A DNA stretch of 13,015 nucleotides from JBCCSZ01 sp039199225 (GCA_039199225.1 JBCCSZ010000229.1:1-13015), one strand, 5' to 3'; positions 1-8,935 are shown, counted from the first letter of the stretch. Translations and numbers: made by a program. The notes: generated by a model from the letters alone, not told the origin.

Positions 1-208
1 GGCGGTTGTATGCCTTTGACCGTTCAGTTCAACGATCAGTCGAGTTCCACCTTTGGGACCAAGGTTCGTTGAATTCAAAGACTGGATTGATTTGGTTGGA
101 GGTTCCCAAGGATCCGCCAGCGCCAAATTCCCACAACCACCGAACATTGGTCCCAAAGGTGGAACTCGACTGATCGTTGAACTGAACGGTCAAAGGCATA
201 CAACCGCC
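1..208. repeat. 60-bp perfect inverted repeat at the left edge (probable snap-back junction)
   Basis: Bases 1-60 are the exact reverse complement of 149-208, with 88 bases between the arms. The match continues weakly: 61-68 against 141-148 pairs except at one position (63). The right arm is normal coding sequence of the tenth PKD domain of the adhesin gene below. The left arm is the same sequence turned around, so the gene reads through 69-208, reaches the junction at about 62-68, then reads the complement of itself and stops at 29-31. The shared pentamer CGAAC at the turning point looks like the microhomology used in template switching. Because position 1 is already inside the arm, the palindrome may extend beyond the window. 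An assembly or amplification chimera is the simplest reading; a real inverted duplication is possible. Confidence 0.9.
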
Positions 209-2599
209 CGTAGGGTCCACTGTGAAGTCGGTAATGTTTCCATTCACCGTCACGGTATCTGTAAACAATAAGGTGTCCGGACATCCATTAATGTCTGTTA
301 CAATCAACTGAATATCTGTATACTTACCAGGAACTGTAAAAGTAAGGGTTGGTTCGGCCGAGGTGATGTCCGAGAATTGTCCCCCGTTGGCCGACCAGGC
401 ATAAACATTGGCAAATTCTGAAATATCGTTGATCTCCAAGCGGAGTGGAATACAGCCCGCCAAGGTATCCAGGGTAAAGCTGGCCACAGGGTCTGTGATG
501 TTTAGGGTCGTTTGGGTCGTATCCGTACAACCGGTGGTATAATTCCAAACGATTTGCCTAATCGTGAAAGTCCCGGTTCGGGGATAGATATAGATCGGTT
601 CGGCCAGGTTGGAAGTATCATCTTCGAGTTCCGCCACTCCAAAATCCCAGTGTATTCGATCGTATCCGATGCCCATGTCATTCATCTCAACCCTGTAAGG
701 AGATTCACAATCGCGCAGCACCGTAAACCCGGCCTTTGGTGGATCGATGAATATGAAACTATCGATTTCTAGATCGTTGGGACAGCCTAAATGAAAGGCC
801 GTCAGTGTTACATCGTAATATCCGGTATCGGCATATTCGTAAATAGGGCTTTGTGCATCAGACTCTCCCCCATCGCCAAACTCCCAAAACCATTCATCCG
901 CATAGGGGCTGGACTGATCCGTAAATTGAATCGGCTCGGTAATACAAGAAACCCTGGGCGTCGCATCAAAATCAATGACCGGTGGAATACCCACCCCAAT
1001 CAGCCCCTCGACAACGGTAGTATCGACACAGCCAATCTCATTGATGATCACCAACGTAATGGTATATCTTCCAGTATCTACTAAGGTGAAGGTCGGAACG
1101 GTGTCTGTGGAAGTCAAAACAATCGGTGGAGAGGAAGCATCATTGGTCAGCGTCCACTCCCAATTGGTAATGGGCGCTACTGTCGTAGATTGATCCTGTA
1201 AAGTGACAATCAGAGGCGTACAATCAAAATATCTTGTCGGTACCACCCCTCCTGACAAAGGAATGATTTTGATGGTATCTGTCGCAATGCTCATCGTACA
1301 ACCATTGCCATTGGTAACAGTCAAACGGACGGGATAGACACCAAATTCTGTATAAGTGTGTACTGGATTTTGTACATTGCTGGTGGAGCCGTCTCCAAAA
1401 TCCCAAGCCCATTCTGTGATGCCACTGGCAGCGCCAAAAAAGTTGACTGTGTGCGGTACTTCACAACCCAATCCATTGTTGTTGGAATAAGAAGGATCGG
1501 GTTCTTGGAAGACTTCGATGCACTCCGTCAGGGTCCGCGTGGTCAAACAACCATCAACCCAACGGGACAAGGTAACGAAATAGCAACCTGGCGTATCATA
1601 GGTATAAGTCGGGTTGGCTTGCATACTGTTGTCACCATTGCCAAAACCCCAGCGCACGCTGTCTGCCGGATCGGGCGAAGTATCGGTAAACCGAACCGTC
1701 AAATCCTCACAACCACTCATCGCACTGGGTATAAATTCCACAGGGTCTCCAACATCTATGGCATTTTGTAAAACCAAGGTATCACTACAATCGGTGAGTC
1801 GATTGGTGGCAATCACTTCGATGCTGAAGATGCCTTGTTGCACATAGACAGTTGGTGGCGGAAAGGCTCCGTTGAAGGAGGAACCATTGCCAAAATCCCA
1901 CTGGTAGTCGATATTGGTCGTATCGCTGCTGTTGGTAAAGCTGACAACAAGCGGCGGCTCACAGCCCGAGCTATTGGTCACGCCTACATCAATCACCGGA
2001 TCGGGAGAGACGAGGATAAAGTCTGACTTAGTGACGGTATTCGTACAATTGTTTTCATCGATCAAGGTGAGGCTAATCGTATAATTGTCTGGTACAGAAT
2101 AGGTACTACTGACATTGCGGTCATCATCATTCACTACGACCCCTGCCGAACCACCAAGCCCCCAGATCCATTGGACAATGTTGCCGTCCTGACCGACGGA
2201 CTCATCTGTAAAGGTGACTTCCAGTGGACTACAGCCCTGCTGATTGTCTACAGAAAACTCTGGCTCCGGCAGATGCAAAATCTGGATGTAATCATCCTTA
2301 CATTCCGTATCCTGATTGCCTTCGCTATCCGTCACCGTCAAGCAGATGGTATAGGAACCTGCCGTTCCGAAAATCCGTCCGGGATTGCGGCTAGAGGAGG
2401 ATACCCCACCGAGGTCCCACGACCAGGAAACGATGTTTCCAGCAGAGGAAGAAGAACGATCCGTGAAGGAAACTTGCAAGGAACCACAGCCGGTTCGAGA
2501 GCTGGCTGAGAAGTCAGCCGTAACTTGGGCAAAAGAAGTCGTGCCACAAAAAAGCCAAATTGCAATTGGCAATAGAAGTGTTGGTAAACCTTTATTCAT
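29..2599 (-). CDS. Secreted PKD-repeat adhesin-like protein, 3'-truncated (paralogue of the adjacent giant gene)
   Basis: Surface or secreted protein built of PKD-like beta-sandwich domains; an adhesive or structural role is inferred, the ligand is unknown. The start at 2599 gives a peptide beginning MNKG, a hydrophobic stretch and a signal peptidase I site after Ala24 (SFA|Q), matching the MNK start of its neighbour; an ATG at 2620 is an alternative with seven more residues. Nine full PKD-like domains of 75-90 residues span about 26-787, and a tenth starts near 789. Each tends to open with a G-C-x-P-L type motif, carries a W-x-F-G-[DN]-G type turn and ends near a second Cys. Native sequence ends at Pro846 (codon 62-64); the last ten residues and the stop codon come from the inverted copy at the window edge. 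The neighbouring paralogue aligns domain for domain, position 846 matching its 851, and continues for over 1000 residues. The missing part therefore probably held more PKD domains, Ig-like repeats and the T9SS sorting domain. As drawn, the product would lack its secretion signal for the outer membrane. Confidence 0.85.
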   Translation of the reverse strand: MNKGLPTLLLPIAIWLFCGTTSFAQVTADFSASSRTGCGSLQVSFTDRSSSSAGNIVSWSWDLGGVSSSSRNPGRIFGTAGSYTICLTVTDSEGNQDTECKDDYIQILHLPEPEFSVDNQQGCSPLEVTFTDESVGQDGNIVQWIWGLGGSAGVVVNDDDRNVSSTYSVPDNYTISLTLIDENNCTNTVTKSDFILVSPDPVIDVGVTNSSGCEPPLVVSFTNSSDTTNIDYQWDFGNGSSFNGAFPPPTVYVQQGIFSIEVIATNRLTDCSDTLVLQNAIDVGDPVEFIPSAMSGCEDLTVRFTDTSPDPADSVRWGFGNGDNSMQANPTYTYDTPGCYFVTLSRWVDGCLTTRTLTECIEVFQEPDPSYSNNNGLGCEVPHTVNFFGAASGITEWAWDFGDGSTSNVQNPVHTYTEFGVYPVRLTVTNGNGCTMSIATDTIKIIPLSGGVVPTRYFDCTPLIVTLQDQSTTVAPITNWEWTLTNDASSPPIVLTSTDTVPTFTLVDTGRYTITLVIINEIGCVDTTVVEGLIGVGIPPVIDFDATPRVSCITEPIQFTDQSSPYADEWFWEFGDGGESDAQSPIYEYADTGYYDVTLTAFHLGCPNDLEIDSFIFIDPPKAGFTVLRDCESPYRVEMNDMGIGYDRIHWDFGVAELEDDTSNLAEPIYIYPRTGTFTIRQIVWNYTTGCTDTTQTTLNITDPVASFTLDTLAGCIPLRLEINDISEFANVYAWSANGGQFSDITSAEPTLTFTVPGKYTDIQLIVTDINGCPDTLLFTDTVTVNGNITDFTVDPTGGCMPLTVQFNDQSSSTFGTNVRWLWEFGAGGSLGTSNQINPVFEFNEPWSQRWNSTDR

Positions 2600-2638
2600 T
2601 AGTCCATATTTGATGAACAAATATGTTTACCAATTACC

Positions 2639-2646
2639 CAAATATA
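2639..2646 (-). promoter_or_regulatory. Candidate proximal -7 box for the truncated adhesin
   Basis: The minus strand reads TATATTTG, an exact match to the Bacteroidota -7 consensus TAnnTTTG. A start of transcription a few bases downstream would leave a leader of about 30 bases before the ATG at 2599. No TTG or TTTG -33 element is seen at the expected distance, so this is weaker than the distal candidate at 2750-2779. Confidence 0.3.
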
Positions 2647-2749
2647 GTGCCGTTCGTCCGGGATTAAATTGTTGTGAAATGAATTGGCCCGAGCCGAAAA
2701 AATGTCATATAATTGACTGTAAATGAGTGACTTTTATGAGGATTCTCTT

Positions 2750-2779
2750 CAAAAATATCCCTTGGAGAATGTCACAAAA
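2750..2779 (-). promoter_or_regulatory. Candidate Bacteroidota promoter for the truncated adhesin
   Basis: On the minus strand a -33 element TTTTG (2775-2779) is followed after 17 bases by a -7 element TATTTTTG (2750-2757), an exact TAnnTTTG match. It lies downstream of the hairpin terminator of the preceding gene and would give a leader of roughly 140 bases. This is the only candidate in the window with both elements well placed. The -33 element falls inside a dyad at 2764-2805. Confidence 0.55.
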
Positions 2780-2805
2780 TCAGCCAACCGATGGCTTCAT
2801 TCTCC
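2764..2805. promoter_or_regulatory. Nested dyad overlapping the promoter -33 region
   Basis: Perfect 8-base arms GGAGAATG (2764-2771) and CATTCTCC (2798-2805) enclose a second dyad, AGCCA (2782-2786) and TGGCT (2792-2796), with a 5-base loop. The interior is asymmetric, ten unpaired bases on the left and one on the right. The left arm ends just before the TTTTG -33 element at 2775-2779. A binding site for a dimeric regulator is possible; a structure at the 3' end of the upstream transcript is another reading. Confidence 0.35.
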
Positions 2806-2859
2806 ACTGAATTATCCATGCAATTTACACCATAAATCCTCTTTGGGGCTACAATAGAA

Positions 2860-2911
2860 ATGCCCTCAGTATCCGGTCTTTGATCTAAAACGAACCGAAT
2901 ACGGAGGGCAT
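2860..2911 (-). terminator. Rho-independent-type terminator after the giant adhesin
   Basis: The arms 2860-2876 and 2895-2911 pair over 17 positions. The outer eight base pairs (ATGCCCTC with GAGGGCAT) are perfect; inside there is one mismatch, four pairs, one G-U and three GC-rich pairs, closing an 18-base loop. On the minus strand the stem is followed by TTTCTATTG, a T-rich tail. It sits about 38 bases after the TAG stop of the giant adhesin. The tail is interrupted, so efficiency is uncertain. Confidence 0.6.
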
Positions 2912-2948
2912 AAAGCTGTTTCAATGTAGTAAGCTAAACGACCAAATA

Positions 2949-5900
2949 CTAGCGAACCAAAGTGACATCCCCTACTTTGAGGATGGTTCGGCCACTGACT
3001 TGGCAAGGAGCTTCTATCACATATTGATAAACGCCGGTTGGCATTTTATTTCCTTTGAAATTTCCATCCCATCCCTGGGAAAAATCACCCGTCTCGAACA
3101 CCAATTCTCCCCAACGGCTGTAGATGCGCAGGCTCGTAATGCCTTCTTGCAAGGCGCCAGAAAGGAAAAGCTGGAATTCATCATTTTGTCCATCGTCATT
3201 GGGCGTAAAAATGTTCGGTACACCAATCAACTCTTCCGGACAATCTTCCAACTCGACCAATTGGATGCTGTACTCATCTGAGCAACCCGTCAACTCATCT
3301 GTAACCCTCACAGTGTACTGCGTGCTGGTATCTGCTTGTGCGGTAGGATAAGGACAGTCGAGGCAAGTCAAATCAGGAGAAAATGCCCACTCGTAGGTGT
3401 AATCCGGGTTATTGGGCGTCAGGGTATTTAAAGCAACCAATTGACCGGGCATGAAGCTTCGGACTGGCAATAACTCGATGATCGGCGCTGGGTCAACTTC
3501 GACCACCAATACGGCAGTATCTGGCGCACAGGTCGATTGTTGGGCCACAACCGTATAAGTTGTCGTAACAGTCGGGGCTACCTCGGGGCTTTCCGCCATC
3601 GAATTGGATACACTTCCATCAGATAAACTCCAATCGTATACATCTGCTGGTCCGATCACTTGCAAAGCAACCGTATCACCTTCGCAAATGGTCACATCCA
3701 CACCACTGACCGATGTTTGGTCACTGACTTCCACCCTGATCGAGTCTGTCAGCACACAAAGATCGTTTCCAGTTGTTAGGTAGTAAGTTGTCGTGCTGGT
3801 CGGTGTAGCAATTGGATTGAGAATGGATGGATCATCAAGACTTGCAGCAGGAGACCAACTGATTGTACCTATACCGGTTCCGGAAAGGACTGTGTCATCG
3901 CCAATACAGATGCGTACATCCGCTCCGGCTTCCACCTCATCCAGATTTAAGACATTGACTCTTACCGTATCAAGGTTTTCACATCCATCTGGTGTTGTGA
4001 TTCGAACCACATAGTCTGTTGTTGAATCAGGGCTGGCAAAAGGATCGGGGCAATTGATGCAGCTAATGCCCAAACGGCTTTCCCAAACGGGGTCGGTCCC
4101 CGCTCCTGCATTCAACTGAACCGTTCCACCTTCACAAATCGTACGATCTGCTCCTGCAAATCCTTCCGTGATGCCTCGCACCTGAACACTAACTGAATCC
4201 ACACTGGTACAGCCAAAGTCATTGGTTACCGAAACGATGTAATTGGTCGAAACAGAAGGACTGGCAATTGGATTACGGCAGTTTTCATAACAAGTCAGTC
4301 CCTCTCTGGAACTGTCCCAGTTGTAATCGAATATATCAATACCACCGCTGACAAACAATTGCACAAATTCGTTCGGGCAGATTAAAGTATCATTGGACAA
4401 GGTGATGACGGGCGCCGTAAAAGGCTTGACATTCACCTGGACATCATCACTGGATGGACAGCCCTGTCGACTGAACACCGTTAAAGTATAAACAATCGTA
4501 TCCGAAGGTGAGGCGATCGGATTGGGGCAGTCCGTACAACTCAGGTCAGTAGCAGGTGACCAGGAGTAGGTCAGTCCGGCATCGTCCCCAAAGATGATGG
4601 CCTCCAATTGAACCGCCTCGTTGATACATATTTCTCGGTCCGGCCCTGCAGACATTGGCTGCAAAGGCAGTACATTCACGAAGTCAATAAGCGTATCTTG
4701 GCAACCAGCATCTGTCGTAACAATCAATGTGACGGGGATGTCTTCCCCTTCGGTAAAGATGTGCGTTGGGTTTGCCTCCGTGGAGCTACTACCATCGCCA
4801 AAGTCCCACAACCATTCTACCACATTGCCACTGCTAACCGTTGAACTATTGATGAAATTAACTTCCAATGGTTCGCATCCCTCTCTGGTCGACATCACAA
4901 ATCCTGCCTCCGGCTCCGGCCCAATACCGATGTAGCCAGGTTGGAATAAAGTATCGGTACAAAAGCCATTACTGGCGATCAACATCACGTCGTAACTGCC
5001 AGGCGCAGAGTAGGTCACTGTAGGCTCAATCGCATTGCTGCTGGCAGGTGTAGCCCCTGGAAATTCCCATTGGAAAGTTAAGGGAGCAAACGAAAAACTC
5101 AAATTGGAAAAGGTAATTGGCCCGGGTGTCCCATCACCACAAAACTGCTGCTGGGCAGTCTGAAAGTCTGTATCAATCCGCGAAGCCTGAATGCCTACTT
5201 GATCAGCAACAACATGCGAACAGCCCGAACCATCAATGATCTGTAGTACCGGGAAGAATTGCCCCTCTGTTGTGTAAACGTGTACCACTGTGTCCAGCAT
5301 CATTGGTACATCACTCGTATCTACATTGCCATCCCCAAAATCCCAAACCAAGAAGAAGGGAGCTGTTGCTTCGGCAAAGAAAGTGACCCTAAGCGGTACG
5401 CAAGTACTGTCGATGCTGTAGGAAAAGTTTCCATCTGGACCATTGATCTGAATGAGGTCCGTCAACGTCAAAGTATCAAAACAGAATTCTGTATTTCCAG
5501 CTATCAGCTGTACATCGTACATGCCAGAATTATTGTAAATATGGGTCGGATTTTCAATACTAGTCATACCACTGCCGTCACCAAAATCCCAAAAGACGGT
5601 ATCGGCATTGATGGAGTTATTGGTAAAATTCACTTCCAGCGGTGGGCAAGTCGAGCTTGTCACATCAGTCGTAAAGGCAGCAACTGGATCGATGATTTCT
5701 ATGTAATCTGTTCGACAAAGCTGATCCGTACAACCTTGATCGTCCGTTACCGTCAAACAAACCGTGTAAGTACCTTCCGCCCGATAGCAGTGGGTTGGTG
5801 AGGGCAATGTAGAAGTATTCCCATCGCCAAAATCCCAAGAATAAGTGAGGTTATTTCCTATGGATGGGTTGTCGAAAGCAACGCAGTGCGTCGTACAACT

Positions 5901-8573
5901 CAAAGTATCAACGGCGGAGAAGGCTGCTGTCGGCCGGATAACCTGAATGGCAGAATCAATGGTCAAGGAAGCCGAACAACCCAAATCGTCTCTCACAACC
6001 AGCGAAACATCGTAAAAGCCATTTTCTTCGAAGGTGAAAGTCGGGCTTTGATCAAAGGATTCCCCTAAGCCATCGCCAAACTGCCAAGTCCAATTGCTAT
6101 TGGTACCAAATAAATTGCTCGACAAATCGCTAAAGTTCACTTCCAAGGGTCCACAGCCACTTTCAGGGGTAAAGGCCAAATCGACATCGATGCCATTAAC
6201 GTAAACGGTATCTGTGGTATTTAAAAAGGTATCAAGACAGCCGTTCACATCTACGATAATCAGTCGAATATCAGAATAAGCACCAGGCGTCGTATAAGTA
6301 ATATTCGGTTCTGGCGCACTAAAGTTAGATATGTCTCCACCTGGCGCCAACCAGAACCACCGATCGGCCCACTGGGAAAGATCATTGATGGTCAAGGTCA
6401 CGGGGCTACAGCCCGACCCTGGCGAAAAGGTGAAATTGGCCATCGGATCGGCAATCGTTACTTCGATTGTCGTGGAGTGCTCACAATTCGTCGTAGAGTT
6501 GAATGCCGTTTGGGTTACGGCGTAAACACCTGGCCCTGGGAAAACATAGACCGGCGAACGCTCACTGGTCGTATCAGTGGTTTCGGTCGTTACACCGAAA
6601 TCCCAAAAGACTGTCTCTGCACCTACGGAGCGGTCGACAAACTCTACTCGCAATATATCATCGCAGGATTGGAGAACATTGAATTTGGCCAGAGGCTCCT
6701 TGATTTGTATGTAATCGGGAAAAGTCACCGAGTTGCTACAACCATTGTGCGTAACTGTCAAGGTTATATCGTAAAAGCCTGTATCCTGGTATTCATGGGT
6801 AGGAAACTGTGCAACCGACTCCTCCCCATCTCCAAACGACCACAACCAGCTCTCTCCATTGGCGCTGGAAAGGTCCGTAAAATCAATCGGTACTTCAATG
6901 CATTCCTCCTGAGTGCTGGACACAAAGTCTACAACGGGTGGCTCCCCTACTTCGATCAAATCTTCAACCGTTACAGTATCTCTACAACCCAACACATTTT
7001 CTACGATGAGTACTACATCAAATACCCCCGTATCAGGAATCGTTAATTGTCCTTGCTCGTCATTGGAGATGTAAGTATTCGACTGGGTTTGAACCGACCA
7101 GGTCCAACTGTTGATGGGTGCAATCGACATGGAGCTTTCCTGTAGCGTTACATTCAAGGGCGCACAACCACTCTGGGCCGGACTGATAATGGCGGCAGAA
7201 AGTTCCAATACGACGATTGGATTGTTGGAAAAAGAAAAGCTGCAACCATCGCTGTTGGTTACCGTCAAAGTGACGATGAAGTTTCCAAAACTATTGTAAG
7301 AATGAACAGGATTCTGCTCTGTCGATGTATTCGAATCCCCAAAGTCCCACTCCCAACTGACAATATCGCCAGACTGTGGTATACCGGCAAAATTGACAAC
7401 ATGCGGCAGCGAACAACCGATGCTGTTGTTGTTATTGTAAGACACATTGGGTAGCGCATTCACCTGAATGCAATTGGGATATTGAAACGTGCTGGCACAA
7501 CCATCGACGTGGCGCACCAAGGTAACCGTGTAACAGCCCGGCGCTGTATAGATATGGGCCGGATTGAAGGCTGTGGATTGAGTGCCATCTCCAAAAGTCC
7601 AACGGACACTATCGGCTGGCAAAGATGAAATATCCGTAAAAGAGACGGCTTCATCCTGACAAATACTTTCTGTTGAAACCGTAAACTCCACATCGTTACC
7701 GATATTGACAGCGTTTTCTAGTACCAGCGTATCTGTGCAGCCCGTTTGCGTATTTTCGGCGATGACAGTTACTGTGTAAGAACCAAAATCATTATATACT
7801 ACAGGAGGCGGATTGGCCCCCGTAAAAGTCTCATTGTTTCCAAAGTCCCAATTGAAATTGACATTTGTCAAAGGAGAATTATTGGTAAAAGAAGCCTGGA
7901 AAGGTGGATCACAACCAAAGCCCGTATTTACCTGCACATCGACCGGAGGTCTGGCGCTGGCTTGGATGTAATCGGTTTTGGTAATGGTATTGGTACAACC
8001 GTTGTCATCTGTGATGGTCAGGCTGATATTGTAAGAATCGGGAATGGCGTAGGTACAGGTCGCATCTGGTGAAGCACCGCCACCCAGAACGGTTCCACAA
8101 GGGCCACCCAGCCCCCACAACCAAGTGGTAATGGTTCCATCAGAAGATACAGACTGGTCGCGGTATTCGACAGTCATCGGAACACAGCCCGTTACATCGT
8201 CGGCCGAAAAGTCGGGTTGAGGCAGATTCAATACGCGGATTAGGCCATTGCGGCAAAGAGTTTCTGAGTTGCCTTGATCGTCTTCTACGGTCAGACAAAT
8301 ATCGTAAGTACCGGGGATACCGAAAATTCGGCTGGGACATTCCTGATTGACCGGAACCCCTCCCAAATCCCAAGAGTAGGAAACGATATTTCCAACGGTG
8401 GAAGTCGAATTATCACAAAAGGTAACAGGAACAGAGCCGCAGCCTACGGAATCTGTATAGGTAAAGTCAACAGTGATTTGTGCGTGCAATGGGGAAAGTG
8501 TCAGAATTGACAGTAAAATAATCCCCGCCCAAAATTCAAAATGTGCCTTTTTGAACATTTGCTTTTTATTCAT
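2949..8573 (-). CDS. Giant PKD/Ig-like repeat surface protein with T9SS type B (gliding motility-associated) C-terminal domain
   Basis: A secreted adhesin-like protein of about 1874 residues, probably exported by Sec and then across the outer membrane by the type IX system. The chosen ATG at 8573 gives MNKKQ, a hydrophobic core and a cleavage site after Ala31 (LHA|Q); the open frame extends 24 codons upstream to 8645, but that extension would bury the signal peptide. About fifteen PKD-like domains fill residues 33-1303, many with a W-x-F-G-D-G turn (WDFGDG in several) and paired Cys residues. Six shorter Ig-like repeats fill 1309-1774; the pattern is A-G-x-D-x-x-I-C near the start, then often L-x-C-x-x-C-P-x-P and A-S-P-x-x-T-T-x-Y. 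Residues 1778-1874 are the CHU_C/TIGR04131-type domain: P-N-I-F-T-P-N-D-D-G-Q-N-D at 1786-1798, then R-W-G-E-L-V-F, G-W-D-G and P-T-G-V-Y. The protein belongs with the PorP/SprF and OmpA genes upstream, as SprB does with SprF in Flavobacterium johnsoniae. Ligand and role (attachment, gliding or matrix) cannot be read from sequence. Confidence 0.93.
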   Translation of the reverse strand: MNKKQMFKKAHFEFWAGIILLSILTLSPLHAQITVDFTYTDSVGCGSVPVTFCDNSTSTVGNIVSYSWDLGGVPVNQECPSRIFGIPGTYDICLTVEDDQGNSETLCRNGLIRVLNLPQPDFSADDVTGCVPMTVEYRDQSVSSDGTITTWLWGLGGPCGTVLGGGASPDATCTYAIPDSYNISLTITDDNGCTNTITKTDYIQASARPPVDVQVNTGFGCDPPFQASFTNNSPLTNVNFNWDFGNNETFTGANPPPVVYNDFGSYTVTVIAENTQTGCTDTLVLENAVNIGNDVEFTVSTESICQDEAVSFTDISSLPADSVRWTFGDGTQSTAFNPAHIYTAPGCYTVTLVRHVDGCASTFQYPNCIQVNALPNVSYNNNNSIGCSLPHVVNFAGIPQSGDIVSWEWDFGDSNTSTEQNPVHSYNSFGNFIVTLTVTNSDGCSFSFSNNPIVVLELSAAIISPAQSGCAPLNVTLQESSMSIAPINSWTWSVQTQSNTYISNDEQGQLTIPDTGVFDVVLIVENVLGCRDTVTVEDLIEVGEPPVVDFVSSTQEECIEVPIDFTDLSSANGESWLWSFGDGEESVAQFPTHEYQDTGFYDITLTVTHNGCSNSVTFPDYIQIKEPLAKFNVLQSCDDILRVEFVDRSVGAETVFWDFGVTTETTDTTSERSPVYVFPGPGVYAVTQTAFNSTTNCEHSTTIEVTIADPMANFTFSPGSGCSPVTLTINDLSQWADRWFWLAPGGDISNFSAPEPNITYTTPGAYSDIRLIIVDVNGCLDTFLNTTDTVYVNGIDVDLAFTPESGCGPLEVNFSDLSSNLFGTNSNWTWQFGDGLGESFDQSPTFTFEENGFYDVSLVVRDDLGCSASLTIDSAIQVIRPTAAFSAVDTLSCTTHCVAFDNPSIGNNLTYSWDFGDGNTSTLPSPTHCYRAEGTYTVCLTVTDDQGCTDQLCRTDYIEIIDPVAAFTTDVTSSTCPPLEVNFTNNSINADTVFWDFGDGSGMTSIENPTHIYNNSGMYDVQLIAGNTEFCFDTLTLTDLIQINGPDGNFSYSIDSTCVPLRVTFFAEATAPFFLVWDFGDGNVDTSDVPMMLDTVVHVYTTEGQFFPVLQIIDGSGCSHVVADQVGIQASRIDTDFQTAQQQFCGDGTPGPITFSNLSFSFAPLTFQWEFPGATPASSNAIEPTVTYSAPGSYDVMLIASNGFCTDTLFQPGYIGIGPEPEAGFVMSTREGCEPLEVNFINSSTVSSGNVVEWLWDFGDGSSSTEANPTHIFTEGEDIPVTLIVTTDAGCQDTLIDFVNVLPLQPMSAGPDREICINEAVQLEAIIFGDDAGLTYSWSPATDLSCTDCPNPIASPSDTIVYTLTVFSRQGCPSSDDVQVNVKPFTAPVITLSNDTLICPNEFVQLFVSGGIDIFDYNWDSSREGLTCYENCRNPIASPSVSTNYIVSVTNDFGCTSVDSVSVQVRGITEGFAGADRTICEGGTVQLNAGAGTDPVWESRLGISCINCPDPFASPDSTTDYVVRITTPDGCENLDTVRVNVLNLDEVEAGADVRICIGDDTVLSGTGIGTISWSPAASLDDPSILNPIATPTSTTTYYLTTGNDLCVLTDSIRVEVSDQTSVSGVDVTICEGDTVALQVIGPADVYDWSLSDGSVSNSMAESPEVAPTVTTTYTVVAQQSTCAPDTAVLVVEVDPAPIIELLPVRSFMPGQLVALNTLTPNNPDYTYEWAFSPDLTCLDCPYPTAQADTSTQYTVRVTDELTGCSDEYSIQLVELEDCPEELIGVPNIFTPNDDGQNDEFQLFLSGALQEGITSLRIYSRWGELVFETGDFSQGWDGNFKGNKMPTGVYQYVIEAPCQVSGRTILKVGDVTLVR

Positions 8574-8877
8574 GCTTGATATCGATACTTTGTCAAATGC
8601 GCTTGGCTTTACAGAAGAAAGTTTACGCAGCCATTCTAAAATCAAGATATTTTAGGGAAGTGACGAAGCCAATTGGGGGGATTATGTTCTGGCAAAGTCC
8701 ATAACATTTTTATGGAAGAATCAATATTCATTCCAAAGTCTTTATCCCCTTTCAGAGCATCATCCACTGCAAGTATACAGTAGTTATCCGATGCAAATTG
8801 ACATTTGACGACACAATTAAATATCACAAATAGGAATCCACAGAACCGACAGGTTCTATACAGTGGGTGAAGTAGAA

Positions 8878-8909
8878 TTGAAAACGGTTGAGGGAGAACC
8901 TTCTTTCAA
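8878..8909 (-). terminator. Weak hairpin, possible terminator or leader structure
   Basis: TTGAAA (8878-8883) pairs with TTTCAA (8904-8909), and GGTT (8886-8889) with AACC (8897-8900), around a 7-base loop and a small internal loop. On the minus strand it is followed by TTCTACTTC rather than a T run. It lies about 100 bases after the OmpA-family stop codon and downstream of the promoter candidate at 8936-8943. It could therefore be an inefficient terminator or part of the adhesin leader. Confidence 0.25.
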
Positions 8910-8935
8910 AATAGCCATTCCTTTCAAAGTCGAAA

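Larger units (their letters stand above)
2600..2948. other. Intergenic region between the two adhesin genes
   Basis: This 349-base spacer contains no convincing gene. Read on the minus strand it holds, in order, a strong hairpin terminator for the upstream giant adhesin (2860-2911), a dyad-symmetric element (2764-2805), a Bacteroidota-type promoter candidate (2750-2779), and a second -7 box closer to the gene (2639-2646). Termination followed by a new promoter indicates that the truncated adhesin gene is its own transcription unit. The regulatory reading is inferred from sequence alone. Confidence 0.6.

Noticed and set aside
5259..7046. Long plus-strand open frames of 180 and 189 codons opposite the giant adhesin
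   Set aside because: They are antisense shadows of the biased, repetitive PKD coding sequence and show no protein family features.
29..8573. Mobile element or recombination cassette within the adhesin repeats
   Set aside because: No transposase, recombinase or element ends were seen; the short recurring DNA stretches come from the codons of the W-D-F-G-D-G motif.
8574..8645. 24-codon N-terminal extension of the giant adhesin
   Set aside because: It would place a charged stretch before the signal peptide; the start at 8573 gives a normal signal peptide and matches the MNK start of the paralogue.
8642..8827. Minus-strand open frame of 61 codons upstream of the giant adhesin
   Set aside because: No recognisable family, no sign of a start region, and it overlaps the open frame of the adhesin; chance reading is more likely.
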